From contig NZ_BILW01000017.1 of the NCBI RefSeq assembly GCF_004000765.1, forward strand, positions 1-64,000: DNA of 64,000 nucleotides, written 5' to 3'. Shown here piece by piece: positions 32,737 to 43,316 of the stretch. The position numbers and the translations under genes are program-made. This DNA comes from Paenibacillus chondroitinus NBRC 15376. GTDB taxonomy: Bacteria; Bacillota; Bacilli; Paenibacillales; NBRC-103111. The notes under the pieces are model-generated. The model was not told the DNA's origin, searched no databases, and saw only the letters and a list, made by a program, of their open reading frames with translations. Within the stretch, counting starts at the first letter, position 1; each line of letters opens with the position of its first letter.

Positions 32737-33432
32737 ATGAATTTTGCGGTTCTTGTATTTCCGGGATCGAACTGTGACATCGACTGCTACAAAGCAGTTG
32801 AGGACACGATTGGACAACCGGTTGATTATGTGTGGCATACGGCGGACGATTTGTCCAAATACGATTGCATCCTCGTGCCGGGCGGATTCTCTTATGGGGA
32901 CTACCTGCGCTGCGGAGCGATCGCGCAATTTACGAATGTGATGAAAGCTGTGGCTAAAGCTGCGGAAGAAGGCAAATACATTCTAGGTATTTGTAACGGA
33001 TTCCAAGTCTTGACGGAAGCTAAATTGCTGCCAGGCGCTTTGCTGCGCAATAACGGCATGAAATTCCGCTGCCACCAAGCGGTTTTGAAAGTGGAAAACA
33101 ACACAACGGCCTTCACGCGTGATTACGCCGAAGGTGAGCTTATCAATATTCCGATCGCACACGGCGAAGGCAACTACTATTGTGACGATGCTACACTGAA
33201 AGAACTGCAAGAAAACAATCAAATCGTTTTCCGTTATGAAGCAGGAGCTAACCCGAACGGATCCCTTGACGATATTGCCGGAATTAGCAACAAAGCGGGC
33301 AATGTTGTAGGTATGATGCCCCATCCGGAGCGCGCCATTCATGAGATTCTGGGCTCCGCAGACGGCAAGAAAATGTTCACATCTATTCTAAGTGCTTGGA
33401 GGGAAAAACATGACGCAGCAGCTATCCGCTAA
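32737..33432 (+). CDS. purQ: Phosphoribosylformylglycinamidine synthase, glutaminase subunit PurQ
   Basis: A 231-residue class I glutamine amidotransferase that provides ammonia for FGAM synthesis. The nucleophile is Cys86 in [11 protein letters not shown], and the His-Glu pair lies in [11 protein letters not shown]. Residues 47-60 ([14 protein letters not shown]) form the oxyanion region. GGAGGG near its end is the ribosome binding site of purL, which overlaps by 23 nt. Confidence 0.97.
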   Translation: MNFAVLVFPGSNCDIDCYKAVEDTIGQPVDYVWHTADDLSKYDCILVPGGFSYGDYLRCGAIAQFTNVMKAVAKAAEEGKYILGICNGFQVLTEAKLLPGALLRNNGMKFRCHQAVLKVENNTTAFTRDYAEGELINIPIAHGEGNYYCDDATLKELQENNQIVFRYEAGANPNGSLDDIAGISNKAGNVVGMMPHPERAIHEILGSADGKKMFTSILSAWREKHDAAAIR

Positions 33433-35653
33433 GGAACCAACAGCCGAACAAATCGCGGAACAGAAAATTTACAAGCAAATGGGCGTAACGGACGAAGAGT
33501 TTGCCAAAATTTGCGGCTTCCTTGGACGTAATCCTAACTATGTGGAGATCGGCGTATTTAGCGTAATGTGGTCCGAGCATTGTTCTTATAAAAACTCCAA
33601 ACCTGTTCTTCGTAAATTCCCGGTTACAGGACCACGCGTTCTGATGGGACCTGGCGAAGGCGCAGGGATCGTAGATATCGGCGACAACCAGGCGGTTGTT
33701 TTCAAAATTGAAAGTCATAACCACCCTTCCGCAATCGAGCCTTACCAAGGCGCGGCAACAGGCGTGGGCGGTATTATTCGTGATATTTTCTCCATGGGCG
33801 CACGCCCGGTGGCTTTATTGAACTCTTTGCGTTTCGGCAAGCTGCAAAATGACCGCGTGAAATACCTGTTCGAGCACGTTGTATCCGGTATCGCAGGTTA
33901 CGGTAACTGTATCGGGATTCCGACAGTCGGCGGCGAAGTGATGTTCGACGAGAGCTACGAAGGTAATCCGCTCGTTAACGCGATGTGCGTGGGTCTTATC
34001 GACCACGACAAAATCCAACGCGGTGTTGCCAAAGGTGTAGGCAACCCTGTATTCTACGTCGGTCCGGCAACAGGCCGCGACGGTATCCACGGTGCGACAT
34101 TCGCCTCCGAGGAATTGACGGCTGAGTCCGAAGCGAAACGCCCGGCGGTACAAGTGGGCGATCCGTTCATGGAAAAGCTCGTGCTGGAAGCGTGCTTGGA
34201 GTTAATCAATTCCGGCATCGTGCTCGGAATTCAAGATATGGGCGCTGCAGGCCTTACCTGCTCCAGCGCTGAGATGGCAAGTAAAGCCGGCAACGGCATG
34301 GAGCTTTACCTGGATGAAGTTCCGCAACGCGAAGAAGGCATGACAGCTTATGAAATGATGCTGTCCGAGTCGCAAGAGCGCATGCTGTTCGTTGTTGAGC
34401 CGAAGCATGAGGCGCAAGCGAAAGGGATTTTCGAGCGCTGGGGTCTGCACTGCGCGAAAGTCGGTAAGGTAACCGACGACGGTTACCTGAAGCTGATCCA
34501 CCACGGTGAAGTCGTGGGGAACATGCCAGTAGGCGCACTCGTCGACGAGTGCCCGGTTTACAATAAGCCGAGCAAGGTTCCGGCTTATTATGAAGCAAGC
34601 GCAGCGATCGACACGACGCGTTACCCAGAGGTAACGAAGCTGACGGATGCGCTGAAATCGGTGCTCGCGTCCCCGACGGTAGCGAGCAAAGAGTGGGTTT
34701 ACAACCAGTATGACCACATGGTTCGTACGGATACAGCTGTGCGTCCGGGATCGGATGCAGCGGTTGTGACCATTCGCGGCACGCGCAAAGGTCTTGCGAT
34801 GACAACCGACTGCAACGGACGTTATGTGTACTTGGATCCGGAAGTTGGCGGACGGATCGCGGTATCCGAAGCAGCGCGTAACGTTGTTTGCTCCGGCGCT
34901 GAGCCTTTGGCTGTTACGGACAACCTGAACTTCGGCAGCCCTGACAAGCCTGAAATCTTCTGGCAGTTGGAGAAATCCACTGACGGTATGGCGGAAGCTT
35001 GCCGCTTCTTGGATACGCCGGTTATCGGCGGTAACGTTTCTCTTTACAATGAGAACGCCAAAGGCGCAATCTACCCGACTCCGGTTATCGGGATGGTCGG
35101 TTTGGTGCATGACATCGACCACATCACGACGCAAAGCTTCAAAAAAGAAGGCGACATCATCATCCTGCTCGGCGAGACGAAAGCGGAACTCGGCGGCAGC
35201 GAATTCCAATATGTGATTCACGGCGTAACCGAAGGCCGTCCACCAGTGCTTGATCTGGCGGTGGAGAAACGCCTTCAAAACACAGTGCTTAAAGCGATCC
35301 AAGAAGGTCTTGTCGCTTCTGCGCATGACTTGTCCGAAGGCGGCTTGGCCGTTGCTTTGGCAGAGAGCTGCATCAGCGGCCGTCTAGGTGCTGAGGTTAA
35401 CGTAGCTTCCGAGCTTCGTCCTGATTTCGCATTGTTCAGCGAATCGCAATCCCGTATTTTGCTAAGTGCTTCCCCTGACAAAGCGGATGCCCTTAAGCAT
35501 TGGGTAGCTTCGCAAGGCGTTCCTTATCAAGAAATCGGAACGGTTACAGGTACAGAACTAACGGTTAAAATCAACAACGAACAGCGTCTCCAGTCTCCGG
35601 TAAACGAGCTGGCGAAAGTCTGGAAGGATGCGATTCCATGTCTAATGGCATAA
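33410..35653 (+). CDS. purL: Phosphoribosylformylglycinamidine synthase, PurL subunit
   Basis: A 747-residue small-type PurL, the ATP-dependent synthase of the PurS-PurL-PurQ complex. ATG 33410 lies 6 nt after GGAGGG. Catalytic and ATP-binding motifs include [38 protein letters not shown] and [10 protein letters not shown]. The long form with built-in PurS and PurQ is absent, as expected for Gram-positives. It overlaps purF by 16 nt. Confidence 0.97.
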   Translation: MTQQLSAKEPTAEQIAEQKIYKQMGVTDEEFAKICGFLGRNPNYVEIGVFSVMWSEHCSYKNSKPVLRKFPVTGPRVLMGPGEGAGIVDIGDNQAVVFKIESHNHPSAIEPYQGAATGVGGIIRDIFSMGARPVALLNSLRFGKLQNDRVKYLFEHVVSGIAGYGNCIGIPTVGGEVMFDESYEGNPLVNAMCVGLIDHDKIQRGVAKGVGNPVFYVGPATGRDGIHGATFASEELTAESEAKRPAVQVGDPFMEKLVLEACLELINSGIVLGIQDMGAAGLTCSSAEMASKAGNGMELYLDEVPQREEGMTAYEMMLSESQERMLFVVEPKHEAQAKGIFERWGLHCAKVGKVTDDGYLKLIHHGEVVGNMPVGALVDECPVYNKPSKVPAYYEASAAIDTTRYPEVTKLTDALKSVLASPTVASKEWVYNQYDHMVRTDTAVRPGSDAAVVTIRGTRKGLAMTTDCNGRYVYLDPEVGGRIAVSEAARNVVCSGAEPLAVTDNLNFGSPDKPEIFWQLEKSTDGMAEACRFLDTPVIGGNVSLYNENAKGAIYPTPVIGMVGLVHDIDHITTQSFKKEGDIIILLGETKAELGGSEFQYVIHGVTEGRPPVLDLAVEKRLQNTVLKAIQEGLVASAHDLSEGGLAVALAESCISGRLGAEVNVASELRPDFALFSESQSRILLSASPDKADALKHWVASQGVPYQEIGTVTGTELTVKINNEQRLQSPVNELAKVWKDAIPCLMA

Positions 35654-37170
35654 AACAATCCAAGGCCCTAAAGCTGCCTGCGGCTCCCCTGGTTCATCTG
35701 GGGGATCAGCAGCACGAGCTTTGGACAGGGGAGTACTTCAACGAAGGTGTAGGCGGCCATGGCGGATTGTTTGATAAGCTCAATGAAGAATGCGGCGTTT
35801 TCGGCGTGTATGGTCATTCCGAAGCCTCTTCTCTATGCTACTATGGCCTTCATGCTTTGCAGCACCGTGGACAGGAAAGCGCTGGTATTTGTACGGTAGA
35901 AGACGGCAAGTTTAACTACTATCGCGGTATGGGGCTTGCGAAAGAGGTATTTACGAACGAGAATTTGTCACCTCTGACAGGTTCCACAGCGATTGCACAC
36001 GTGCGGTATTCGACTGCAGGCGAAAGCAAGCTGGCGAATGCACAGCCGTTAGTTTTCAAATATCGTGAAGGCGATCTTGCGATTGCGACGAACGGTAACT
36101 TGGATAACGCGAACATTATCAAACGCGAGCTTGAGCGTAAGGGTTCGATTTTCCAAACAACAAGCGATACGGAAGTTCTGGCGCATCTGATTGCCCGTTC
36201 GGAGCATGACGATATCGTGGATGCGGTCAAAGACGCTTTGACGCAAGTGATTGGCGGATTTGCCTTCTTGATTATCACCAAGGATAAATTGATTGCTGCG
36301 CTTGATCCGAACGGCTTGCGTCCATTCATGATCGGCCGTCTCGGCGATTCCTACTTGTTCGCTTCCGAGTCCTGCGCTTTCGATGCGGTGGGAGCTACGT
36401 ATTTCCGCGATGTTCAGCCAGGCGAACTCATCGTGCTCGATCGCGACGGTTTCCGTTCCGAGCAGTTCACGGAGAGCGGCCGACGCGCGATTTGTGCGAT
36501 GGAATATATCTACTTTGCTCGTCCGGACAGCGACATCGATACGGTGAACATTCACTCCGCGCGTAAGCGGATGGGGAAAAGGCTGGCGATGGAAGCTTTC
36601 GTTGATGCGGATGTAGTAACTGGCGTGCCGGATTCCAGTATCTCGGCGGCAATTGGTTTTGCTGAACAAACGGGTATCCCTTATGAGCTGGGGCTGATCA
36701 AGAACCGCTACACAGGCCGGACGTTCATCATTCCAAGCCAGGAGCTTCGTGAACAAGGTGTCAAAATGAAGCTGAGCGCGGTTCGCAAAGTAGTTGAAGG
36801 CAAACGTGTCGTGATGATCGATGATTCCATCGTTCGTGGCACAACGTCCCTTCGCATTGTTAATTTGCTTAGAGAAGCTGGAGCTACAGAAGTGCACGTG
36901 CGGATTTCTTCGCCGCCTTTCATGAATCCATGCTACTACGGCATTGATACACCGGATCGGAAAGAGCTGATTGCTGCTATGAACTCCATCGAGGAAATTC
37001 GTAAGGCGATCAACGCGGATTCCCTGCATTTTCTAACCAAAGAAGGGCTGCTCGATTCCATTGGTCAAGGATCGGCCGGTTCCCAGAGCGGGTACTGTAC
37101 AGCTTGCTTCGATAATACGTACCCAACGGAGATTGTGGATGTAACGAAGGTTGGTTGTGCTTGCGATTAA
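35638..37170 (+). CDS. purF: Amidophosphoribosyltransferase
   Basis: A 510-residue enzyme for the committed step from PRPP and glutamine to phosphoribosylamine. The mature N-terminal nucleophile should be Cys52 in [12 protein letters not shown], so the propeptide would be 51 residues if ATG 35638 is used; that of B. subtilis has 11. The PRPP loop [14 protein letters not shown] is intact, and C-terminal Cys residues ([14 protein letters not shown]) fit the [4Fe-4S] cluster of the Bacillus-type enzyme. No convincing internal ribosome binding site is seen. A TTG at about 35767 would give an 8-residue propeptide. Confidence 0.95.
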   Translation: MSNGIKQSKALKLPAAPLVHLGDQQHELWTGEYFNEGVGGHGGLFDKLNEECGVFGVYGHSEASSLCYYGLHALQHRGQESAGICTVEDGKFNYYRGMGLAKEVFTNENLSPLTGSTAIAHVRYSTAGESKLANAQPLVFKYREGDLAIATNGNLDNANIIKRELERKGSIFQTTSDTEVLAHLIARSEHDDIVDAVKDALTQVIGGFAFLIITKDKLIAALDPNGLRPFMIGRLGDSYLFASESCAFDAVGATYFRDVQPGELIVLDRDGFRSEQFTESGRRAICAMEYIYFARPDSDIDTVNIHSARKRMGKRLAMEAFVDADVVTGVPDSSISAAIGFAEQTGIPYELGLIKNRYTGRTFIIPSQELREQGVKMKLSAVRKVVEGKRVVMIDDSIVRGTTSLRIVNLLREAGATEVHVRISSPPFMNPCYYGIDTPDRKELIAAMNSIEEIRKAINADSLHFLTKEGLLDSIGQGSAGSQSGYCTACFDNTYPTEIVDVTKVGCACD

Positions 37171-37177
37171 AGGATAG

Positions 37178-37196
37178 GGGAGGCTTCGGGCCTCCC
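37178..37196 (+). other. Intra-operon hairpin between purF and purM
   Basis: GGGAGGC pairs with GCCTCCC around a TTCGG loop; there is no T run. It may stabilise or process the mRNA between purF and purM, but there is no direct evidence. Confidence 0.5.
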
Positions 37197-37231
37197 ACTA
37201 TATATAGACAAATATAAGGAGTGGTTGCGAA

Positions 37232-38272
37232 GTGTCGGATGCTTACAAAAAGGCCGGAGTCGATATCGCGGCAGGTAACGAAGCAGTAGAACGGATGAAA
37301 AAACACGTCAAACGGACTTTCCGTCCTGAAGTGTTAACGGACCTCGGCGGCTTCGGCGGGCTGTTCAGCTTGAACAAAGACAAGTATGAGGAGCCTGTGC
37401 TTGTATCTGGAACGGACGGCGTGGGCACGAAGCTGAAGATTGCTTTTGCAATGGATAAGCATGATACGATCGGGATCGACGCGGTGGCTATGTGCGTGAA
37501 CGATATTATTGTTCAAGGCGCTGAGCCGCTCTTCTTCCTGGACTATCTCGCTTGTGACAAAGTAGTTCCAGAGAAAATCGAAGCTATTATCAAAGGGATC
37601 GCTGACGGTTGTGCGCAGTCTGGCTGCTCACTCATCGGTGGCGAAACGGCGGAAATGCCTGGCATGTATGCACAAGGGGAGTATGACATTGCCGGCTTTA
37701 CGGTTGGAATCGTCGACAAGAAAAAGATCATCGACGGTACGACAATCCGTCCTGGAGACGTAGTGTTAGGTCTGGCTTCAAGCGGTGTGCACAGCAACGG
37801 GTTCTCTCTTGTGCGCAGGCTTTTGCTGGAAGAGAAAGGGTACACGCTTCAAGGGCATGTGGACGAACTGGGCGATAAGCTTGGCAACGTGCTGCTAGAG
37901 CCTACTAAGCTGTATGTGAAGCCGATTCTGGCGATGCTTGAGGACGTAGCGATCAAAGGCATGGCGCATATTACAGGCGGCGGCTTTATCGAAAATATTC
38001 CACGCGTTCTGCCTGACGGCGTGAACGTGGACATCCAATACGGCTCATGGCCGATTCTGCCGATCTTCTCTTTGATGCAGCGTGAGGGGGGCATTTCGAA
38101 CAACGATATGTTCCGCACGTTCAACATGGGGATCGGTATGGTGATCATCGTGAATGCGGATGATGCGGAGAAAGCGATTGCCGCAGCGGAAGCGCAAGGC
38201 GAGAAAGTTTACCGTTTGGGCGTTGTTACTGAAGGCGAGCGTGTCGTAACGTTCCAAGGAGCTGAGGTGTAA
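37232..38272 (+). CDS. purM: Phosphoribosylformylglycinamidine cyclo-ligase (AIR synthase)
   Basis: A 346-residue AIR synthase that closes the imidazole ring of FGAM with ATP. It shows [46 protein letters not shown] and the [12 protein letters not shown] segment, all family landmarks. GTG 37232 is preceded by AAGGAGTGG. Its stop overlaps the purN start by one base (TAATG). Confidence 0.97.
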   Translation: MSDAYKKAGVDIAAGNEAVERMKKHVKRTFRPEVLTDLGGFGGLFSLNKDKYEEPVLVSGTDGVGTKLKIAFAMDKHDTIGIDAVAMCVNDIIVQGAEPLFFLDYLACDKVVPEKIEAIIKGIADGCAQSGCSLIGGETAEMPGMYAQGEYDIAGFTVGIVDKKKIIDGTTIRPGDVVLGLASSGVHSNGFSLVRRLLLEEKGYTLQGHVDELGDKLGNVLLEPTKLYVKPILAMLEDVAIKGMAHITGGGFIENIPRVLPDGVNVDIQYGSWPILPIFSLMQREGGISNNDMFRTFNMGIGMVIIVNADDAEKAIAAAEAQGEKVYRLGVVTEGERVVTFQGAEV

Positions 38273-38883
38273 TGCAGCCTTATCGAATAGCGATCTTTGC
38301 TTCGGGCAGCGGCTCGAATTTCCAAGCGATCGTGGATCAGGTACAGAAGGGGAAGCTTGATGTCAGCATCGAGCTTCTTGTCTGTGACCGTCCGCAAGCT
38401 TATGTGGTGGAACGTGCCCAGGAAGCGAAAGTGCCTGTGTTCGCGTTCCGTCCCAAGGAATATGCAAATCGCGAGGCTTATGAGGCCCTTATTTTGAAGG
38501 AGCTGCAAGACCGTCAGGTTGATCTGGTCGTGATGGCAGGCTACATGCGTATTATTACGAATGTGCTGGTTGAGCCGTTTTTCGGCCGGATGATTAATAT
38601 CCATCCATCGCTGCTGCCGTCCTTTCCGGGCGTGCGCGCGATTGAGCAAGCCGTTGAGTACGGCGTGAAGCAAACGGGCGTCACCGTGCACTTCGTGGAC
38701 GGCGGGCTGGACTCCGGCCCGATCATCGCGCAGCGTGCGGTGGAGATCCACGAGCACGAGACGGCGGAATCGCTCGCAGAGCGGATTCATGCGGCTGAGC
38801 ATGTGCTGCTGCCGCAGGTCATTCGATGGCTCCGCGAGGGCCGCGTGAGCATGGATGGCCGCAGGGTGGGCATTCGGCTGTAG
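38272..38883 (+). CDS. purN: Phosphoribosylglycinamide formyltransferase
   Basis: A 203-residue folate-dependent GAR transformylase. The active-site motif is INIHPSLLPSFPGVRAIEQA and the catalytic Asp is in FVDGGLDSGPII. The N-terminal IAIFASGSGSNFQAI binds the phosphate of GAR. ATG 38272 overlaps the purM stop. A local GC rise covers its second half. Confidence 0.97.
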   Translation: MQPYRIAIFASGSGSNFQAIVDQVQKGKLDVSIELLVCDRPQAYVVERAQEAKVPVFAFRPKEYANREAYEALILKELQDRQVDLVVMAGYMRIITNVLVEPFFGRMINIHPSLLPSFPGVRAIEQAVEYGVKQTGVTVHFVDGGLDSGPIIAQRAVEIHEHETAESLAERIHAAEHVLLPQVIRWLREGRVSMDGRRVGIRL

Positions 38884-38924
38884 GTTTTATATATATATAA
38901 ATTACTTTTCTGGGAGGAAGAACC

Positions 38925-40472
38925 GTGGCAATCAAAAGAGCACTGATCAGCGTGTCCGATAAAACGGGGATCGTTGAGTTCGCGAGCGAATTGGCGAAGC
39001 TGGGCGTTGAGATTATTTCTACTGGCGGTACGCAAAGTTTGTTGAAGGATAAAGGGGTTCCGGTTATCGGGATTTCCGAGGTTACAGGCTTCCCTGAGAT
39101 CATGGATGGCCGCGTCAAAACGCTGCATCCGGCTGTTCACAGCGGTCTGTTGGCAGTTCGTGACAACGAAGAGCACCAAGCGAGCATGAAGAAGCTGGGC
39201 CTGGATTATATTGATCTGGTTGTCGTGAATTTGTATCCTTTTGCAGAGACGATTGCGAAGCCGAATGTCTCTTACGAAGACGCTATCGAGAACATCGATA
39301 TCGGTGGTCCGACCATGCTTCGTTCAGCGGCAAAGAACCATGCGTTCGTATCTGTTGTTGTCGATGCAGCGGACTATGCCAAAGTGCTTGAAGAGGTCCA
39401 AGAGACTGGCGATACAACGCTTGAAACGCGCAAACGTCTTGCGGCCAAAGTATTCCGTCACACAGGCTCTTACGATGCTTTGATTGCTGATTACTTGTCC
39501 AAACAAATGGGCGAGCCTTACCCAGAGCGTTACACAGTTACTTACGAGAAAATGCAAGAGCTTCGCTATGGAGAGAACCCGCATCAAAGCGCTGCGTTTT
39601 ATCGCAAGCCTAATGCGGCGGCCGGCAACATTACGACGGCTGAACAGCTTCACGGCAAAGAGCTTTCTTACAATAACATCAATGATGCCAATACGGCGCT
39701 TCAAATCGTTAAGGAATTCAGCGAGCCTGCCGTTGTTGCAGTTAAGCACATGAATCCTTGCGGTGTAGGTATCGGTACGAACGTGCTGGAAGCTTACCAA
39801 AAAGCGTACGCCGCTGACCCTACGTCCATCTTCGGTGGTATCGTAGCTGCGAACCGTACGGTTGACGAAGCAACTGCGCAATTGCTGCATGAGATTTTCC
39901 TTGAAATCGTCATTGCGCCGGATTTTACACCAGAAGCACTTGATATCCTTTCTAAAAAGAAAAATATCCGTCTGCTCAAAGTAGTCGGCTTAGATACCGT
40001 TGCTGGCCGCAAGGCAGAGCCAGTTGTTACAACCGTTGAAGGCGGCATGCTCGTACAAGACAGCGATGCTTACCAACTGACGGAAGCGGATCTGAAGGTT
40101 GTTTCCGAGCGTCAGCCGACAGAAGAAGAAATGAAGCAGCTGCTTTTTGCATGGAAAGTAGTTAAGCACGTTAAATCTAACGCCATCGTACTTGTCGCTG
40201 ACGACATGACGGTTGGTGTTGGCGCGGGGCAAATGAACCGTGTCGGTGCGGCTAAAATTGCCATTGAGCAAGCTGGGGACAAGTCGAAAGGGGCTGTTCT
40301 TTCCTCCGATGCTTTCTTCCCGATGGGCGACACGCTTGAAATGGCTGCGAAAGCAGGCATCACAGCGGTTATCCAACCGGGTGGATCGATCAAAGACGAA
40401 GAGTCCATTCGCGTAGCGAACGAGAACGGAATCGCGATGGTTATGACGGGCGTTCGTCACTTCAAACACTAA
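38925..40472 (+). CDS. purH: AICAR transformylase/IMP cyclohydrolase
   Basis: A 515-residue bifunctional enzyme for the last two steps to IMP. The N-terminal IMP cyclohydrolase part shows [15 protein letters not shown] and [15 protein letters not shown]. The C-terminal transformylase part has [25 protein letters not shown] and the PFMG-like [13 protein letters not shown] with [16 protein letters not shown]-type ending. GTG 38925 follows GGGAGGAAG. A perfect 11-bp hairpin lies in the gap to purD. Confidence 0.97.
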   Translation: MAIKRALISVSDKTGIVEFASELAKLGVEIISTGGTQSLLKDKGVPVIGISEVTGFPEIMDGRVKTLHPAVHSGLLAVRDNEEHQASMKKLGLDYIDLVVVNLYPFAETIAKPNVSYEDAIENIDIGGPTMLRSAAKNHAFVSVVVDAADYAKVLEEVQETGDTTLETRKRLAAKVFRHTGSYDALIADYLSKQMGEPYPERYTVTYEKMQELRYGENPHQSAAFYRKPNAAAGNITTAEQLHGKELSYNNINDANTALQIVKEFSEPAVVAVKHMNPCGVGIGTNVLEAYQKAYAADPTSIFGGIVAANRTVDEATAQLLHEIFLEIVIAPDFTPEALDILSKKKNIRLLKVVGLDTVAGRKAEPVVTTVEGGMLVQDSDAYQLTEADLKVVSERQPTEEEMKQLLFAWKVVKHVKSNAIVLVADDMTVGVGAGQMNRVGAAKIAIEQAGDKSKGAVLSSDAFFPMGDTLEMAAKAGITAVIQPGGSIKDEESIRVANENGIAMVMTGVRHFKH

Positions 40473-40481
40473 AACAACTGA

Positions 40482-40517
40482 GAATGCTCACGATTCGAAT
40501 GCGGACCGTGAGCATTC
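40482..40517 (+). other. Intra-operon hairpin between purH and purD
   Basis: GAATGCTCACG (40482-40492) pairs perfectly with CGTGAGCATTC (40507-40517). CCCC follows instead of T's, so it is not a classical terminator. It may act as a processing or stability element. Confidence 0.6.
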
Positions 40518-40542
40518 CCCATGAAAGGGACTGGTGACATAG

Positions 40543-41802
40543 ATGCGTGTATTAGTAATTGGACGAGGCGGGCGCGAGCATGCCATTGTATGGGCGCTGA
40601 GCAAAAGCCCGAAAATCAGCAAGCTTTTCTGCGCACCGGGGAACGGCGGTATTGCCGGATTGGCGGAATGTGTGCCGATTTCGGAACTGCAGTTCGAAGA
40701 GATCAGCACATTTGCGAAAGAGCAAGCGATTGATCTGGTAATGGTAGCTCCTGACGATCCGTTAGCTGCAGGCCTTGTGGACCATTTGGAGTCCAAAGGG
40801 ATCGAGGCGTTCGGTCCTCGCGCAAATGCTGCGATTATCGAAGGAAGCAAAGTATTTATGAAGGAGCTCCTGAAAAAATACAACATTCCTACGGCGGCTT
40901 ATGAAACTTTTGACGCGTACGAACCAGCACTGGCTTACTTGCGTTCGCAAAAAGCGCCAATCGTAATCAAAGCTGATGGACTGGCTGCCGGTAAGGGCGT
41001 AACGGTTGCGCAAACGATGGAAGAAGCGGAAGCGGCGCTTCGCGATATTATGGTGGATCAAGTATTCGGTAAATCCGGAGCGAGCGTCGTGATTGAGGAG
41101 TTCTTGACGGGACAAGAGATGTCGCTGCTTGCATTCGTTGACGGCTCTACGGTTCGTCTGATGGTGCCTTCACAGGATCATAAGCCGGTCTTCGATAACG
41201 ACAAAGGGCCGAATACGGGTGGAATGGGCACGTACTCACCGCTGCCGCATATCCCGGAGTCCATCGTGCAGGAAGCGCTTGTGAACATCGTTCAGCCTAC
41301 GGCTGATGCGATGGTGAAAGAGGGCCGACCGTTCAAAGGCGTGCTCTATGCGGGTTTGATTTTAACTTCGAACGGTGTGAAAACAATCGAGTTCAACGCG
41401 CGTTTCGGCGATCCGGAGACGCAGGTTATTTTACCTCGACTCAAAACAGATCTGCTGGATATTTTCCTTGCCATCAACAACGGAACGTTGGCTGAGCAGC
41501 CGATCGAGTGGAGCGAGGACGCAGCGGTTTGTGTGATCGTGGCTTCCGGCGGTTACCCAGGGCCATATCCGAAAGGATTGCCGATTACGGGACTGGAAAA
41601 TGTGCAAGATTCCTTGGTGTTCCACGCAGGAACGGCATTGGAGAACGGGCAAATCGTGACCAACGGCGGACGCGTTCTGGGCATCACAGGCATCGGTAAA
41701 GACATCGTCGAAGCTCGTCAGAAAGCTTACGCGGATGCGGACCGGATCCATTTTGACGGGAAGCATTACCGGACGGATATTGCGATGAAAGCTTTGAAAT
41801 AG
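40543..41802 (+). CDS. purD: Phosphoribosylamine-glycine ligase
   Basis: A 419-residue ATP-grasp GAR synthetase and last gene of the operon. Landmarks are VIGRGGREHAIVWAL, KADGLAAGKGVTVA, DHKPVFDNDKGPNTGGMGTYSP and FNARFGDPETQVILPRL. ATG 40543 is used, with AAAGGGA upstream at a rather long distance. A strong terminator ends the operon. Confidence 0.97.
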   Translation: MRVLVIGRGGREHAIVWALSKSPKISKLFCAPGNGGIAGLAECVPISELQFEEISTFAKEQAIDLVMVAPDDPLAAGLVDHLESKGIEAFGPRANAAIIEGSKVFMKELLKKYNIPTAAYETFDAYEPALAYLRSQKAPIVIKADGLAAGKGVTVAQTMEEAEAALRDIMVDQVFGKSGASVVIEEFLTGQEMSLLAFVDGSTVRLMVPSQDHKPVFDNDKGPNTGGMGTYSPLPHIPESIVQEALVNIVQPTADAMVKEGRPFKGVLYAGLILTSNGVKTIEFNARFGDPETQVILPRLKTDLLDIFLAINNGTLAEQPIEWSEDAAVCVIVASGGYPGPYPKGLPITGLENVQDSLVFHAGTALENGQIVTNGGRVLGITGIGKDIVEARQKAYADADRIHFDGKHYRTDIAMKALK

Positions 41803-41809
41803 GATAATG

Positions 41810-41856
41810 AAAAACACAGTGTCTTTCTTGCGGGAAAGGGCTGTGTTTTTGTTTTT
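41810..41856 (+). terminator. Terminator of the pur operon
   Basis: AAAACACAG (41811-41819) pairs with CTGTGTTTT (41841-41849), inner TCTTTC/GAAAG pairing, followed by a T-rich tail. Confidence 0.9.
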
Positions 41857-41891
41857 AGTAGGGAGGGGCAAGGGGCAGGACAAATGGCTAC

Positions 41892-42017
41892 TTAATCTTT
41901 CCCGCCGCGGATATATTTGTCTTTGTTTTTGTATTCGTACCAGATGGCGAGGAGCACGCCGACGATGAGCGCGAGCGATATCCAGTGATCTACGATAAAG
42001 TTCCAGAGGGTGTTCAT
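41892..42017 (-). CDS. Small single-pass membrane protein
   Basis: A 41-residue protein of unknown function. It has a short polar start (MNTLWNFIVDHW), one hydrophobic span ISLALIVGVLLAIWY and a basic tail (EYKNKDKYIRGGKD), so it should cross the membrane once. The start is set by an excellent AAGGAGG 7 nt upstream of ATG 42017. A longer in-frame extension to 42074 is basic and lacks a ribosome binding site. It lies alone on the - strand between the pur terminator and the amidase gene. Confidence 0.75.
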   Translation of the reverse strand: MNTLWNFIVDHWISLALIVGVLLAIWYEYKNKDKYIRGGKD

Positions 42018-42106
42018 GCGATTGCCTCCTTGGGATGCCTTTCGACTAGTTTTGGCTGCCGCTTTGCGTTTCATGCATGGTTAGATAACAGATAGGAGAG
42101 AGCAGT

Positions 42107-42955
42107 GTGATGATGGTGGGTAAAAAGGCGATTCAGCTGGTCGTCATGGGTGTGTTTGTCTTGGTGGTTGGTTGTGGCGGCGTGCCGCAGGAACCTGAGA
42201 TGACGGCGGCGGTACAAGAGCCTACGCCGGTGTCAGTGGTACAGGAGAGAGAGTTGGTGCCAGTGCCTGCGGTGCAAGCGGCAGAACCACAGGCAGCGCC
42301 AGTGGAAGCGCTGCCTGCGGCGCGCAAGCTGGTGATGCTGGACCCGGGCCATCAGCGTCATGGCAACAACGAGCCCGAGGCCGTAGGCCCGGATACGCGA
42401 GAAGTGAAACCTAAGGTCAGCTCCGGCACCGTCGGCGTTCGTACGAAGAAACCGGAGTATGTGCTGAACCTGGAGGTTTCTCAGTTGGTTAAGGCCGAGC
42501 TGGTAAAGCGCGGCATCGAAGTGGCGATGACCCGCGAATCGCACGAGGTCGATATCTCTAACAAGCAGCGCGCGGAGATGGCGAATGAGGCCGGCGCAGT
42601 GCTGGCCGTGCGCATTCATGCAGATGGGGATAGTTCGCCGAAAACGAGCGGATTTTCGGTTTTGTATCCATCGGCTGCTTCGGCGGCGCTGAAGCCCATT
42701 GCAGCAGAAAGCCGTCAAGCTGCCGGTTTCATTGCCGAGCAGTTAAAGGCGGCGACAGGGACAGCCGGCAGAGGGCTGTCGGCGCGCAGCGACCTGTCCG
42801 GTTTTAACTGGTCCAAGGTACCAGTTGTGCTGGTTGAGCTCGGTTTCATGACCAACCCTGAAGAAGATGAAAGGCTGTCAGAAGCGGAGCACCAGCAAAA
42901 GCTCGCCACTGGGATTGCTGACGGGATTGAGCGGTTTTTGAATGCTGGCAGCTAG
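42107..42955 (+). CDS. N-acetylmuramoyl-L-alanine amidase, lipoprotein
   Basis: A 282-residue cell-wall amidase (Amidase_3). A signal peptide with lipobox VVGC suggests a lipoprotein anchored at about Cys23. A Pro/Val/Glu-rich linker follows to about residue 75. The catalytic domain shows VMLDPGHQRHGNNEPEA (zinc His), LNLEVSQLVKAEL (metal Glu), and VELGFMTNPEED near the C-terminus with the catalytic Glu. It cuts the amide bond between muramic acid and the stem peptide. The start is GTG 42107, 8 nt after AGGAGA, or ATG 42110. Confidence 0.9.
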   Translation: MMMVGKKAIQLVVMGVFVLVVGCGGVPQEPEMTAAVQEPTPVSVVQERELVPVPAVQAAEPQAAPVEALPAARKLVMLDPGHQRHGNNEPEAVGPDTREVKPKVSSGTVGVRTKKPEYVLNLEVSQLVKAELVKRGIEVAMTRESHEVDISNKQRAEMANEAGAVLAVRIHADGDSSPKTSGFSVLYPSAASAALKPIAAESRQAAGFIAEQLKAATGTAGRGLSARSDLSGFNWSKVPVVLVELGFMTNPEEDERLSEAEHQQKLATGIADGIERFLNAGS

Positions 42956-43015
42956 CCCATCAGCACGCAGGCTACAGCCTCCGAAGCCACCTGTACAAGG
43001 CTTCCCACCCATCCC

Positions 43016-43198
43016 GTTGGACAAAATCCAACAGAAAGACGGATTTAGCTGCTTAAATCCCTATTTCATTGGACGAAATCCAACGGAGTGGTCTTTTTTT
43101 GGCTCTAAAAGCCGATTTTTCTAGGCATCATTGGAATTTGTCCAATGTCATGTAAGAGGAAAGCCTCAAATGTGCCCCTTCATTGGATTTCATCCAAC
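43016..43198. repeat. Tetrad intergenic repeat B (four 17-bp palindromes)
   Basis: Most of the gene-free 42956-43316 stretch. Palindromes GTTGGACAAAATCCAAC, ATTGGACGAAATCCAAC, ATTGGAATTTGTCCAAT and ATTGGATTTCATCCAAC start at 43016, 43068, 43130 and 43182. Intervals are 52, 62 and 52 bp and the total is 183 bp, identical to repeat A. Spacers differ completely from those of A. Confidence 0.88.
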
Positions 43199-43316
43199 GG
43201 GCACTCAACAAAACAGATCTTACGGCTGACAATCCGCGGGTTTTATTTCGTAACACTGGAGAATACTGTAGAATATTGGTAAAATGTTTCCAATCCGGAT
43301 GAAAGGGTGATTCGTC

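Noticed and set aside
34202-35326. 374-codon open frame on the - strand inside purL
   Set aside because: Antisense to a well-conserved enzyme, no ribosome binding site and no recognisable protein features.
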